Source: Fragilariopsis cylindrus CCMP1102 (Eukaryota > Bacillariophyta > Bacillariophyceae > Bacillariales > Bacillariaceae). From it: a DNA stretch of 64,000 nt. The translations under genes and the position numbers were made by a program. The notes under the pieces are model-generated. The model was given only the letters and a program-made list of their open reading frames with translations. It searched no databases and was not told where the DNA came from. The stretch is from contig FMBT01000291.1 in NCBI GenBank assembly GCA_900095095.1, positions 434,001-498,000 of the forward strand, written 5' to 3'. Of this stretch, positions 55,601 through 64,000 are shown one piece after another; positions within the stretch are counted from its first letter, which is position 1, and each line of letters opens with the position of its first letter.

Positions 55601-56095
55601 ATCACTAGCTGGTTCTACAAGTATGTTGCTGGCATCCAGTCATTAGACCCTGGTTTTTCTCGTGTGCAAATCCGACCAAATCTTCTTCAACATAGTAATT
55701 TCACAACGAAAATCGCATCACCTCATGGTGATATTTGTCTCAACTACTTGAAACAAGATGGAGATTACGACAACGATGAACATTCTGTTATTTTTTTTTA
55801 CGAAGTGATCTTACCGCCAGGTACCAGTGGAACGCTTCACATTCCAATCGCTTTCGATGATAAGGAAACTGCGCTGAAGAATGGCAATAACGTAGAGATT
55901 TTCATAGAGGAGAGTGGTTATCTAGTCTGGTCTGACTGGAAATTTGTTTCCGGCGTCAACGGCGTCCTTGATGCTGTAGAAAACGGTAAAAGCGTCCAGC
56001 TGGATCTTTCTAATGGAAGATATTTGTTTAAAGTCGCAGCATCGAACAGGGTAATAAGTACAGCGAAGATGCCAGGAACAGTCAAGATAAAATAG
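52664..56095 (+). CDS. Secreted GH78 alpha-L-rhamnosidase, 3 exons, frame-broken
   Basis: Releases alpha-L-rhamnose from glycans; the signal peptide (MMRFVINSFYWRCLVFLVYV) sends it to the secretory path. Exons are 52664-54582, 54688-54723 and 54842-56095; introns of 105 and 118 bp are GT-AG. The N-terminal beta domains include VETLTTEYMDSPLGVDKAIP and FGPWKAQWITGG. The (alpha/alpha)6 domain holds the GH78 motif TDCNQRDERKGWMGDA with its catalytic acids, then PIVPP-like SMPNIVPPGG. Late catalytic-region residues are TTVWELWDSD and HHMFGSITSWFYKYVAGIQ. Three frame breaks interrupt exon 1: near 53010 (net +1), 54010 and 54250 (each one base short), with the domain continuing across each. All active-site segments survive, so sequence error is likelier than decay. 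Introns show it is a resident eukaryotic gene. Confidence 0.85.
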
Positions 56096-56404
56096 ATATA
56101 CAACCAAAGCGTACTCTAAGCTACCATTTAGGAAATCTATCTCCGTTGTTGCTCCTTTAATTATCTGTTTATTTCTTTAATCTTATACATTCATTTAGCC
56201 CACTGTGTTATAATGCGTAGTATTGTAATCGTCCATTCGTCTATGGATCAAAAGTGCAGTATTTAGAGAAATACAAGTCGTTCTGGAGGAATTTAATAAA
56301 TTACAGAGGATTAATAAATCATTTATTTTAAATTTATGTCAAGGGGACTTTTCCAAGAAACTTCAATTGTATGCCAGTACTCAGGAGAAAAAGAAAGAAG
56401 ATGT
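56096..56404. other. Intergenic between converging genes
   Basis: 3' regions of the rhamnosidase and the GET1 gene. No gene is seen. Confidence 0.45.
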
Positions 56405-57031
56405 TTACCGGCACAGAGCTTCCACTCCATCCATTATTTTCCCAACCGTCGTTTGTGCGGCCCAAACGACCAACAAAGCTCCAGTACTGGAACGTGGATT
56501 TGCAAGTCCCAACTTAGAAATTTTGACTCCTATACCAAGGTAACTCAATGGGAATAAGTAAGCGTCAAACGCAGAAATGGCCGCATTTTGACTTTCCTTT
56601 TGGGAAAGAATCATATCAGGTGAGAGGATTCGTTCTCCTGAAAATTCCATAACAGGGACACCATACCAACAGAAAAGCACAATGATGTTAAATGCATAGC
56701 CAAGATTCTTGATCAGTTTCTCGTTTTGTTCCAGTTTCACAGTTCGTTTTTCTGCCAGTTCGGTAAGTTTCTTTTCTTCGGCCAACATTTGCCGTTCCAA
56801 CTTCGAAGTTTCCACAAAAGATGGCGGACCCAATGCCCTAGATTTTTTTACTCTTTGCTCTAGAACTTTGAGGGCATATTCTCGTTTTCGGATTGAATCT
56901 GGTTTGCGTTTGTAAAATAAAAGCAAAATTCGAGTAGCAGATTCAAATATAGCTCCTATTGCCAAGAGAATGAGAATATCATAGGGACGGACTGTCCCAA
57001 CAGGCATTAAATTATGAGGAATTAAACCCAT
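56405..57031 (-). CDS. GET1: GET1/WRB-like tail-anchored protein insertion receptor
   Basis: ER membrane receptor subunit of the GET/TRC pathway, which accepts tail-anchored proteins from the Get3 ATPase together with Get2/CAML. It is 208 aa, single exon. The topology matches the family: first membrane span near residues 17-37 (YDILILLAIGAIFESATRIL), a charged coiled coil at about 45-105 (LEQRVKKSRALGPPSFVETS, KLERQMLAEEKKLTELAEKR) that binds Get3, a second span (YAFNIIVLFCWYGVPVMEF), and a third near 180-197 (TGALLVVWAAQTTVGKIMDG). The length and spacing fit WRB/CHD5-type proteins. Start chosen at MGLIPHNLMP; no upstream in-frame ATG before a stop. Confidence 0.85.
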   Translation of the reverse strand: MGLIPHNLMPVGTVRPYDILILLAIGAIFESATRILLLFYKRKPDSIRKREYALKVLEQRVKKSRALGPPSFVETSKLERQMLAEEKKLTELAEKRTVKLEQNEKLIKNLGYAFNIIVLFCWYGVPVMEFSGERILSPDMILSQKESQNAAISAFDAYLFPLSYLGIGVKISKLGLANPRSSTGALLVVWAAQTTVGKIMDGVEALCR

Positions 57032-57967
57032 TTTGAAAATTCAAATAAGACAGCGGACGGATTGTAAGTTTGTTCAAGCAATGAGAGTGTTTTGCATGGT
57101 TCATGGTTATGTTGTTGCTTTGTAAAAAATAAAACTCTTCCAAATTTTAAAAAATTGCTAACGTGGTATAGCTGGATCCCGCGTGACTAAGAAACAAAAT
57201 GATTAAGTTTTAACGATCAGATTCGATTCAAGATAAAAATAAATTAGATCCTCTCAGCAATGAAACAATAAATAGGATGGATACAGTAGTATATATATAT
57301 ATATATATATAGACTGATATTCTGTAAAATTCTGTTGATTGATAGGCAATTTCTTTTGAGTGGAGCCTACTAGTTTGGCAGCATAAACATCATATTGGTG
57401 ATCGAGCTTAAACAAAAAAGGGATTACTTCGTCGTGAGAAAAAGCTAAATTTAATTTTACTGCCGTTCATATCATAGTACAGTACTTTAATAAGAATTAG
57501 AGAAGTTTTTCTATCGTTAATACGTTTAATCAAAACCCTTCCGCGGTACTGTATTTTGCTAGCAGTCAAAAAACCCTATCGCTGACACCCCTTGCGTTCA
57601 ATCTTTAAAAAAGACATCGTATCTTCTTTCTAGTAGCAATTGGTCACGGTACAATTCAATTACGATGTCTGTCTTCACGCTGATAGCTATTGTTGCTATC
57701 TCGCCGTTTCTTTACGTGCGTGTGGTAGAATTCGTATTATTGTTTCTATTAAAGGTAGAACCAGGTGCGTTGATATGGTGCTGCCTTTGTCTAGAATTTT
57801 CCCCTTCATCGTTGTAATTATGAGAATTATTCGTGCGACGTGTTGTTGTTGTGTTATTATTATTGTGGTTGTAGTTGCGCTGATTATTCTGTTTTGGGTA
57901 CTGCTTTTGTATCAAATAATGTTTCGTCAGGATATATGTAAAGCTTGCGCCCGAACGTTTCTGGTTG
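57032..57967. other. Intergenic, with a TA microsatellite and a possible Asn-rich coding tail
   Basis: A (TA)n run lies at about 57288-57311. At 57712-57915 the minus strand encodes an Asn/Thr-rich stretch (YPKQNNQRNYNHNNNN) that could be a C-terminal extension of the kinase-like gene if a further base is missing near 57970; this is not established. Three TACAGTA/TACTGTA heptamers lie at 57287-57552. Confidence 0.4.
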
Positions 57968-59485
57968 TTATTCGTTGTCGATTATTATTTGTATTTTGTT
58001 GTCTACCACCGGTATTGGATGGTGAGCTAAGCCAACTAAGAATTGTTGCACATTATTTGGATTTGAATCCGAAGCAGCAGCAGTAGTAGTAGCAGCAGCA
58101 GCAGCAAGATAATTGGGCGGTACCATTGCTGTTACTCGTTGACAACAATCTGCGATGGCAAACGCTGGGATGTATCTGCCTTGACTTTGCAATCGATACA
58201 AATTTCTCTTCAAAAGTTCATCTAAAGGGACCCATGGTAAGGTCAAAAGCTCGCCATCGTTACGATCACTGTATTCTGGATGACAAAGAATAAATTTAAC
58301 CGGACGTCTAGTTTGGTGAGCGATTTCCAATGCACGTTCGTAATCCTTAGCTTTTGCATTGGTGTTTCCCCTACAAATAACAGAAAAGGGGATTTAGAAT
58401 CGCCAAAAACAGAATTGTCAGATAATAGCTACGAAAAAGATATCGCGAGCATGAATTAATGCATACATGGATATTTATAGTATTTGTGTTTCGAAAACCT
58501 TACCATGCAATTGGAATATGCTTCGGAGTCTTTCGAAGCTCATCATAAGATGTTTGAATAGCACTTTGACGTGTTTCTGGATGAGGTTTAAATAGTGATT
58601 CTAAAATAAAGACATCGGTTTCTCGGGGCATCTCTGGCGGTTTTGTGTTTGTTGTTGTTGTTGTTGTTGTTGTTGATAGGAAGTCTTCAATGGCTACCAC
58701 CAATGCTTGAGCGACAGTTGTAGAAAGATTACGTTCCCTGTAATATTTTAGAATTCTTTGTTCAAAATCGATAGCAGTTGAATCTAAATTCCATCGACGT
58801 AGAATCAGAATCAATTCAACATTATCTCGAATCCTAGTCAATAGTGATTTCCCCTGATACACATGTTGTAGCTCTTTCGTATTTTTATCCTTATTATCGT
58901 TTTCATTTTCATTATCATTTTCGTTATTGTCATCGTATGCGTGTAAAAAAAGATCTGTCGCTATTGGAACGTAAACATCCTGTTGATCATCTAATGATAT
59001 GTCTTTAATTTTTCCTTCATTTAAGTTTCGTAAAAACGTGGATTTGCCACAACATTGTGGACCAATTGTAATGTACATTGGAGCCGCATCTGTTGTTGCT
59101 TCTCGTCGTTGTTGTTGTTGTTGTCTTTCACTTTCGTCGTCGTTTTTCTTCTTCTTTGTTGTCTGTTGTTCCTGCTGCTGGTTGTGATTGACAGATGGAT
59201 TTTGTTCTTCATTATTATTATTTTTCCGAGGAGCGTTATTATTATGTTTTGTTCTTGACGTCGCCTTTTATCACTACTGCTTGTACTTGAATAGTGACGA
59301 GAAGATTGTTGTTGTTGGTTGCGTCGAGATGTCATACTGGGAATGAACGCACCCACCGGATAATGACGTATAATAAGCGTTTTCGACGAGCTTATATTAG
59401 TAGTCGTTGCGATGAATAATTCTAACAAGGCAATAATGAAAATGAAAGATATGAATTTTGTTGTGTACAGTCTTAGAAACATCAA
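57968..59485 (-). CDS. Plastid-targeted P-loop NTPase, kinase-like, frame-broken
   Basis: The Walker A motif GPQCCGKST (in MYITIGPQCCGKSTFLRNLN) and the small size recall polynucleotide-kinase/zeta-toxin-type P-loop kinases; the substrate is not recognised. The signal peptide MMFLRLYTTKFISFIFIIAL is followed by GAFIPS, the plastid motif. Exon 1 is 58504-59485 and exon 2 is 57968-58370, with a 133-bp intron. Near 59245 an A-run seems one base short: the signal-peptide frame (SSSDKRRRQEQ) runs out, while the next frame (HNNNAPRKNNNNEEQNPSV...) leads without stops into the Walker motif. Later segments are ETDVFILESLFKPHPETRQS, HIPIAWGNTNAKAKDYERAL (across the splice), RRPVKFILCHPEY and IPAFAIADCCQRVTAMVPPN. 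The C-terminal end is uncertain. Confidence 0.65.
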
Positions 59486-59892
59486 TAGGTTTTGGAGACT
59501 ATTGCATTAAAAGCGTAATGATTGTGGTTGTGCAAGATGTCTATTTTAGTACTAGTACTAGTAGCTACCCTACTATGCTCATCACGACGAATGTAAAACG
59601 AAATGAAGTTTTTGTGTTGTTGTTGGTCGTCGTTACTTGTCGTTGTTACAAAATCAAATGCGTGGCGTGCGAGTAAGATTTAAAATGTGTTGAAAGAACG
59701 TGCGATTTCTCGCGCATTGAGGATGGCCCTGTTGATTTTAAGTTTTTATCAAGCATTTTTATTTGACCGTTTATAATAAGAATAACAAAAGATCAATACA
59801 CAATTTGCAAGTAGAACTTTAGAATACTCTACAATTGCACAGAACTTAACATTTAACTAAACACAAAGTTCACAAAGTTAATAATAATAAGA
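59486..59892. promoter_or_regulatory. Divergent promoter region (kinase-like / TRAPPC5)
   Basis: Upstream of both genes. It includes the tandem string TACTAGTACTAG near 59551-59563. No gene is seen. Confidence 0.4.
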
Positions 59893-61063
59893 ATGAGTCG
59901 AACTCCGGTCAACATCTTAGACCGTCCATTGGGAGGAAGAGGATCTCGGTAAGGAGAACGGATAGATGTTCCTTTCTTGTTGTTATTATTATCAACGAAT
60001 AATACGAAAAATCAACGTCGAACGCAAATTATTGAAATGTTTCATGGAGTAACTAACTAAAAGACATATTTGTATCTTGCTTACTTCATTAATATCCTAG
60101 TGCCGAAACGCAGGTATCCTTTCCGCATTTTCCTATTTGTATTCTGAACTAGGTATGTGAAGCGATAAGCCGATGATTTTGCATATCACACAAATATAAT
60201 AGGAAGAAGGTATTATTGTTAGTACTGTATGCATAATGTTTGTTTATAGTATTCGAAATTTGGTTCTTTGTTCTTGTCTCTAACAACATCATTTCATTTC
60301 ATGATTTATCTCTTTGCTGCGTAGTACAATACCATCAAAATCGGGTGGATAGTATATCAGAACTGGAACGAAGATTGGAATCTTCAGGGTATGACGTGGG
60401 TTTGAAAATATTGGAACTAATAACATATCGGAATCGTGAGGTACGTAGAAACAATGTACTTTACTTGTAGTGATTATTAATTACGAATCCATCGTCATTA
60501 TATCAGTCAGTCATTCATTTGATTTGTTCATAAGGTTGAAACTCACGCACGCGTCTCGTTTCGTTTTCATTTGTCACTCCTTAATAAAAAAAATAAAAAT
60601 AAAACACAATTGAATTTTGTAGTACAAACGTGAAATTCGACTGATGAATATATTACATTTCGTGTCGACACAAGTTTGGAAAGCAGTGTTTGGTAAACCA
60701 GCTGATTCATTAGAACGTAGTGTTGAAAATACAGATGAATTTATGATCATCGATTATGAACCATTAACGTCGACATTTTGTAGCGTCCCAGCAGATTTTG
60801 GACAACTGAGTGCGGATGGGTACATGTCAGGGATCGTAGCGGGTGTCTTAGATGGAGCAGGATTTTCTGCTCGAGTTACTGCACATAGTGTAGCATTAGA
60901 AGAAGGGGAAGCCAACAACAACAATACCAACACTTCTTCGTCTAGTGGAGGAGCTCAATCTGGTAATAATGGATCGTTATTACCTCCCCGTAAGGAGAAA
61001 GCTGTATTTTTGGTTAAATTTTCACCGGAAGTCTTAGAACGAGATGCCGCTATGGATAGGTAG
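59893..61063 (+). CDS. TRAPPC5: TRAPP complex subunit 5 (Trs31-like), 4 exons
   Basis: Core subunit of the TRAPP complexes that act as Rab1/Ypt1 exchange factors at the Golgi. Exons are 59893-59948 (MSRTPVNILDRPLGGRGS), 60101-60152, 60325-60440 and 60623-61063; introns are 152, 172 and 182 bp, all GT-AG. Exon 2 is 52 nt where phase requires 53, so one base is missing near 60120. Its start reads AETQVS and its end SAFSYLYSEL, matching the family's SxFAFLFSEL. Exon 3 gives QYHQNRVDSISELERRLESS, then GYDVGLKILELITYRNRE. Exon 4 gives VWKAVFGKPADSLERSVENT, FMIIDYEPLTSTFCSVPADF and YMSGIVAGVLDGAGFSARVT. An Asn/Ser-rich loop is inserted near the C-terminus. Identification is firm; about 220 aa. Confidence 0.9.
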
Positions 61064-61735
61064 TATAGTTTTTATTATTACTATCATCTTAGTGACAATG
61101 TTGGCCGCTGAGAAATGATAGATTATAAAATATGTTTGTTAACTTCTTCGATGACTATAAATTGCAAAAAAGCTTGCGTTGATCGATACGCTATGCATCA
61201 GCCTAAGTTAGTCAATAGTCTAGTAGTAGCTGATCATTTTCTCTTTTACTGTGAAGATTCAGTTGAAAAGATCCTAACAAGCTTTTAATTCTACACCAGT
61301 AACTACGTGCACCCTCTCTACACGATCGAACCTCATCGTCTCATCTCGACTCTATTGTATTATATAAGTAGTATAATCATTTGAAAATGGAAAATAATGA
61401 TAATAATATATCTCACTAATATGTATAATATGCAATGATTAAATCTGTTATAAAGTAAAAACTAATCATTCTCTGATCAGCTTTGAAACCAATCGAGTGG
61501 GGGGGTTCCTTCACAAAATATGATTATGTGCAGGGTATTATGATGATGATATAGGATATATGTATGTGTCATGGGAAAGATAAACAACGCACAAACAAAA
61601 ATATCCCATCCAAGATCCGTGTATGGATCTTCATTAATTTTAAAATGAAAAAAGAGGCGGTGTCTACAAATTTGACTTTTCTTTTCTCTCTCTTCGTCTT
61701 CTCTATATATCTTCTTTTCTTTTGTCTTGTTTCTG
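61064..61735. other. Intergenic between converging genes
   Basis: 3' regions of TRAPPC5 and the disordered protein gene. AT-rich. Open frames are short and featureless. Confidence 0.45.
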
Positions 61736-63013
61736 TTAGCGTTTCGGCATAAGATTCTTAAATGCATCGGGAAAGCATGACATCCACCATTCCTTGTACC
61801 AGATATCTTCATCATCATCTATAATGGTTCCATCCCTATACCTGGTAAAATGTTTTCTAGTAGGTAAAGGTGGAGTACCTGGTAGACCACCACTCGAAGT
61901 AGAAGAATATTCCGGCGGTGATTTAGTTGGTGTAGATTTTGATGATGAGGAAGGAGATGGGGAGGAATTGTAATGGTGACGATATCGTTGCTGTTCGGGT
62001 GTTGACATCCGCACGTTGCTGTTTTCATCGAATGGGTATGTTTTACGATTACTCGATGAACCGGATGTGGGTGATTTATAACTATTTCTGTTGTTGTTGT
62101 TCTCGGTACTGTTTCTTGAATTGTGTTTCTCCTTCTTCTCCTTCCCTAGAACAGCTTTGTTTCCCTTGGTTCTTTTAACAACAGCAGGTGCTGCAGGAGC
62201 AAACATAAGATCCATTTTATCATCTCCTAAACCTCCACCATCGAAGGCGTAGCTATCACTCGGTTGACTATTATAAGAGAAAAAGAAAAGAACGAAAAGG
62301 AAAGAAGAATTAGTATAACATCGATTGACAGGTGAGAATGAATGAATCGCTTTCACGATAGAAATAGAAATAGTAATATCAATATATTAATTATATCAAT
62401 CACTGCGTTTGTTTTGTTTGTTTTGTTTTGCTTTCTGAACTTACCCTGCAAATCCTGCAATTGTTTGTAAAAGTTTAGTTCCTTCAAGATGTGATTCAGC
62501 ATCGGTAGAATAGGCTAAAGAAGATGCTACGGACATACCTCCACCAGGTGCCCAACCACGTTTCTTTTGTAATTCATCCATTGATGTACATCCCTCCTTT
62601 TTAATAAATTCTTTTAATTGATCTGAATCCTGTAAGTCTAAGACTCTCATTATATCCGCAAAGCTAGAATCAGTGGATTCACCGGCCGCTGATCCACCCG
62701 ATTGTACTGAGGATGTGGCCGAGTATGTCAAGGATGCAGCACCATCGGTATGGTCGGTATCTTCACTGGTGGTTCTACGATGACGATTATTACCACCCTT
62801 TCTACCACCACGTCCTGTTGTTCCTCCAGAACCAAAATTTGTATTTGAAGAACCACCAAATGAAAAGGTTGGTTGTGTCTTGGTGGTTGTTGATGTCATT
62901 TCGTCGGAAGTGAAGTTATAATTGTCTTCAGTAGTGTTGCTATTATTTTGTCTTCTGTTGCTAACAGCAGTGGTACTAGTATTGCTCGCCCTTCTAAAAC
63001 TATTTCGTGGCAT
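61736..63013 (-). CDS. Disordered hypothetical protein, two exons
   Basis: Exon 1 is 62445-63013 and exon 2 is 61736-62267, with a 177-bp intron (GTAAGT...ATAG); 366 aa. Family not recognised. The N-terminus is Asn/Ser/Thr/Gly-rich (MPRNSFRRASNTSTTAVSNR, then NTNFGSGGTTGRGGRKGG). A short conserved-looking helix is SSFADIMRVLDLQDSDQLKE, followed by FIKKEGCTSMDELQKKRGWA. The splice joins LLQTIAGFAG to QPSDSYAFDGGGLGD. Exon 2 is Lys/Ser/Pro-rich, and ends in an aromatic acidic block: FTRYRDGTIIDDDEDIWYKE, then WWMSCFPDAFKNLMPKR. No membrane span or targeting peptide is seen. The C-terminal block is the best handle for a homology search. Confidence 0.65.
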
Positions 63014-64000
63014 CTTGTTATATATATCCTCTATTGTACTGGGAAATTATTTTACTGATAGTTATTCGTTTCTTTATTTGTTTCCTTAAAGAGAATAGAA
63101 ACGGAAAGATTCACCGAACAAACGTTTCAACGTATTGCGGCACTACTTGTATGACGGATAAAGGCTCTACTGCGGAATTCGTATTTAAACTGAAACAACT
63201 ATTCTCCTTTACTTTGTTATAGTTTGAATGGTTGGTACCGTATGGTAATAGCTCTGTTTCGTAGAAGAGACTGGGGCCTTGACATGTAGCTGACTAAGAT
63301 AACTAATAGAGTCGACACAATACTGTAGAACTATACTTCAAGAAGTAGCAATAAAGCAATACAGTACACTGTACTCCTCTAATAAAAAGTCTAACGATTG
63401 ACGTGATTAATTATTTTATTTTTGTTTGTCAATAATGCGAGATTTTTGTCGCATTCACTCGATACACATAATTCTTAATATCACTTTTGTAAGGCGCGGT
63501 TTCAGCACAATTGCAGCACGTCTTGTAAATAGAAGCGTTTCCTTGCGTTGAATATGCGCAAGCATAGCCATCATCGGAGTATCGGCAGCACATTTATGTA
63601 TATACAGTCGTACTTGCAGGCAGTGTTAGGAGCACACGTGTTCTTCGCGGAGAACACACTACTCACAGCGGGAATTTATGAATTCTGTTCACCTATACCA
63701 TTGTACTATGATACACATAGCCTACAGTAGCTTATTCATCTATCTATAATAATGAACTACATATTCTTCCATCCACTGTCATAATGAACAAGTCAAAACT
63801 TACAATTGATAGTGCCATCATTCTTTTGTGCCTCTTCTTTTTTGATGATTCATTCATTATTCCCAACATTATATTATATTCTTGAATGTTGTTGCTGCTG
63901 CTCTTCATTATTACTATTACATTACATCTGATTAATGTAGAAACTAAGACCACCGGGGTTTCATATCCAAGTCCTCACAATAATGAAAATATCATTGTTG
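63014..64000. other. Non-coding right edge
   Basis: Promoter side of the disordered-protein gene, then AT-rich sequence to the edge. TACTGTA/TACAGTA occur near 63320 and 63358, close to CACTGTACTCC. Short open frames (63548-63730, +; 63744-63953, -) have no recognisable features. Confidence 0.45.

Noticed and set aside
59893-59948. tRNA-like string (GAGTCGAACTCCGG) suggesting a tRNA on the - strand
   Set aside because: It is the first exon of TRAPPC5 (MSRTPVNILDRPLGG). No cloverleaf stems could be built around it.
1-61000. Programmed ribosomal frameshifting as explanation of the frame breaks
   Set aside because: No shared slippery heptamer or stop-codon context across sites, and the defect falls at diverse short homopolymers; consensus error is simpler.
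1-64000. CRISPR arrays, bacterial operons, rRNA genes
   Set aside because: None seen; introns, targeting peptides and gene content are eukaryotic.

Overview
The window reads as nuclear DNA of a diatom (photosynthetic stramenopile). At least six predicted proteins start with a secretory signal peptide followed by a Phe-containing motif of the diatom plastid-import type (SSSAF, ALAFFP, ARAF, SSAFTP, GAFIP, TDAF). Introns are few, short (about 98-242 bp) and GT-AG. Genes sit close together on both strands, and coding regions carry triplet-repeat tracts giving poly-Asp, poly-Ser and Asn-rich stretches. The only intact-looking mobile element is a Ty1/copia retrotransposon whose polyprotein resembles the diatom CoDi lineages. 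I cannot name the species.

Layout. 1-3135 (-): PHD-finger nuclear protein, running off the left edge and broken by many one-base losses. 3136-4113: divergent promoter with three perfect TGACGTCA palindromes. 4114-5313 (+): plastid formate/nitrite-type channel. 5877-7784 (+): GT60-like glycosyltransferase. 8248-10677 (+): GPATCH1-like splicing protein. 11020-12615 (-): mitochondrial protein. 12942-14165 (+): plastid RsuA/RluB-type pseudouridine synthase. 15197-15900 (-): selenocysteine glutathione peroxidase with an in-frame TGA. 16316-18590 (+): MRS2/CorA Mg2+ channel. 19237-20703 (+): EamA transporter. 21322-23105 (+): CYP38-like lumenal cyclophilin. 23190-25400: a possible orphan exon, then a CpG-starved island. 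25620-27336 (+): RING-PDZ protein.

27782-35040 holds the Copia element: identical 116-bp LTRs, gag broken by a 40-bp tandem duplication, and pol with a premature TAA. It lies 178 bp upstream of a C-CAP/TPR fusion gene (35219-37030). Then follow PSMD9/Nas2 (37619-38799), an unknown presequence protein (-), plastid ObgC (40837-43102), an unknown two-exon protein (-), a second weaker CpG-poor island, a METTL21-like methyltransferase (-), a small acidic protein (49126-49761), RTF2 (-), a secreted GH78 alpha-L-rhamnosidase (52664-56095), GET1/WRB (-), a plastid P-loop kinase-like protein (-), TRAPPC5 (59893-61063) and a disordered two-exon protein (-). 63014-64000 shows no gene.

The genes form no single pathway. 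They are housekeeping genes: plastid import, redox and ribosome assembly; proteasome and ER-Golgi assembly; splicing and replication. One caution covers the whole window. Conserved genes are repeatedly broken by single-base losses, mostly at short homopolymers, always in places where the neighbouring frame continues the same protein. I treat these mainly as consensus errors; where they occur the true protein is longer than any single open frame.
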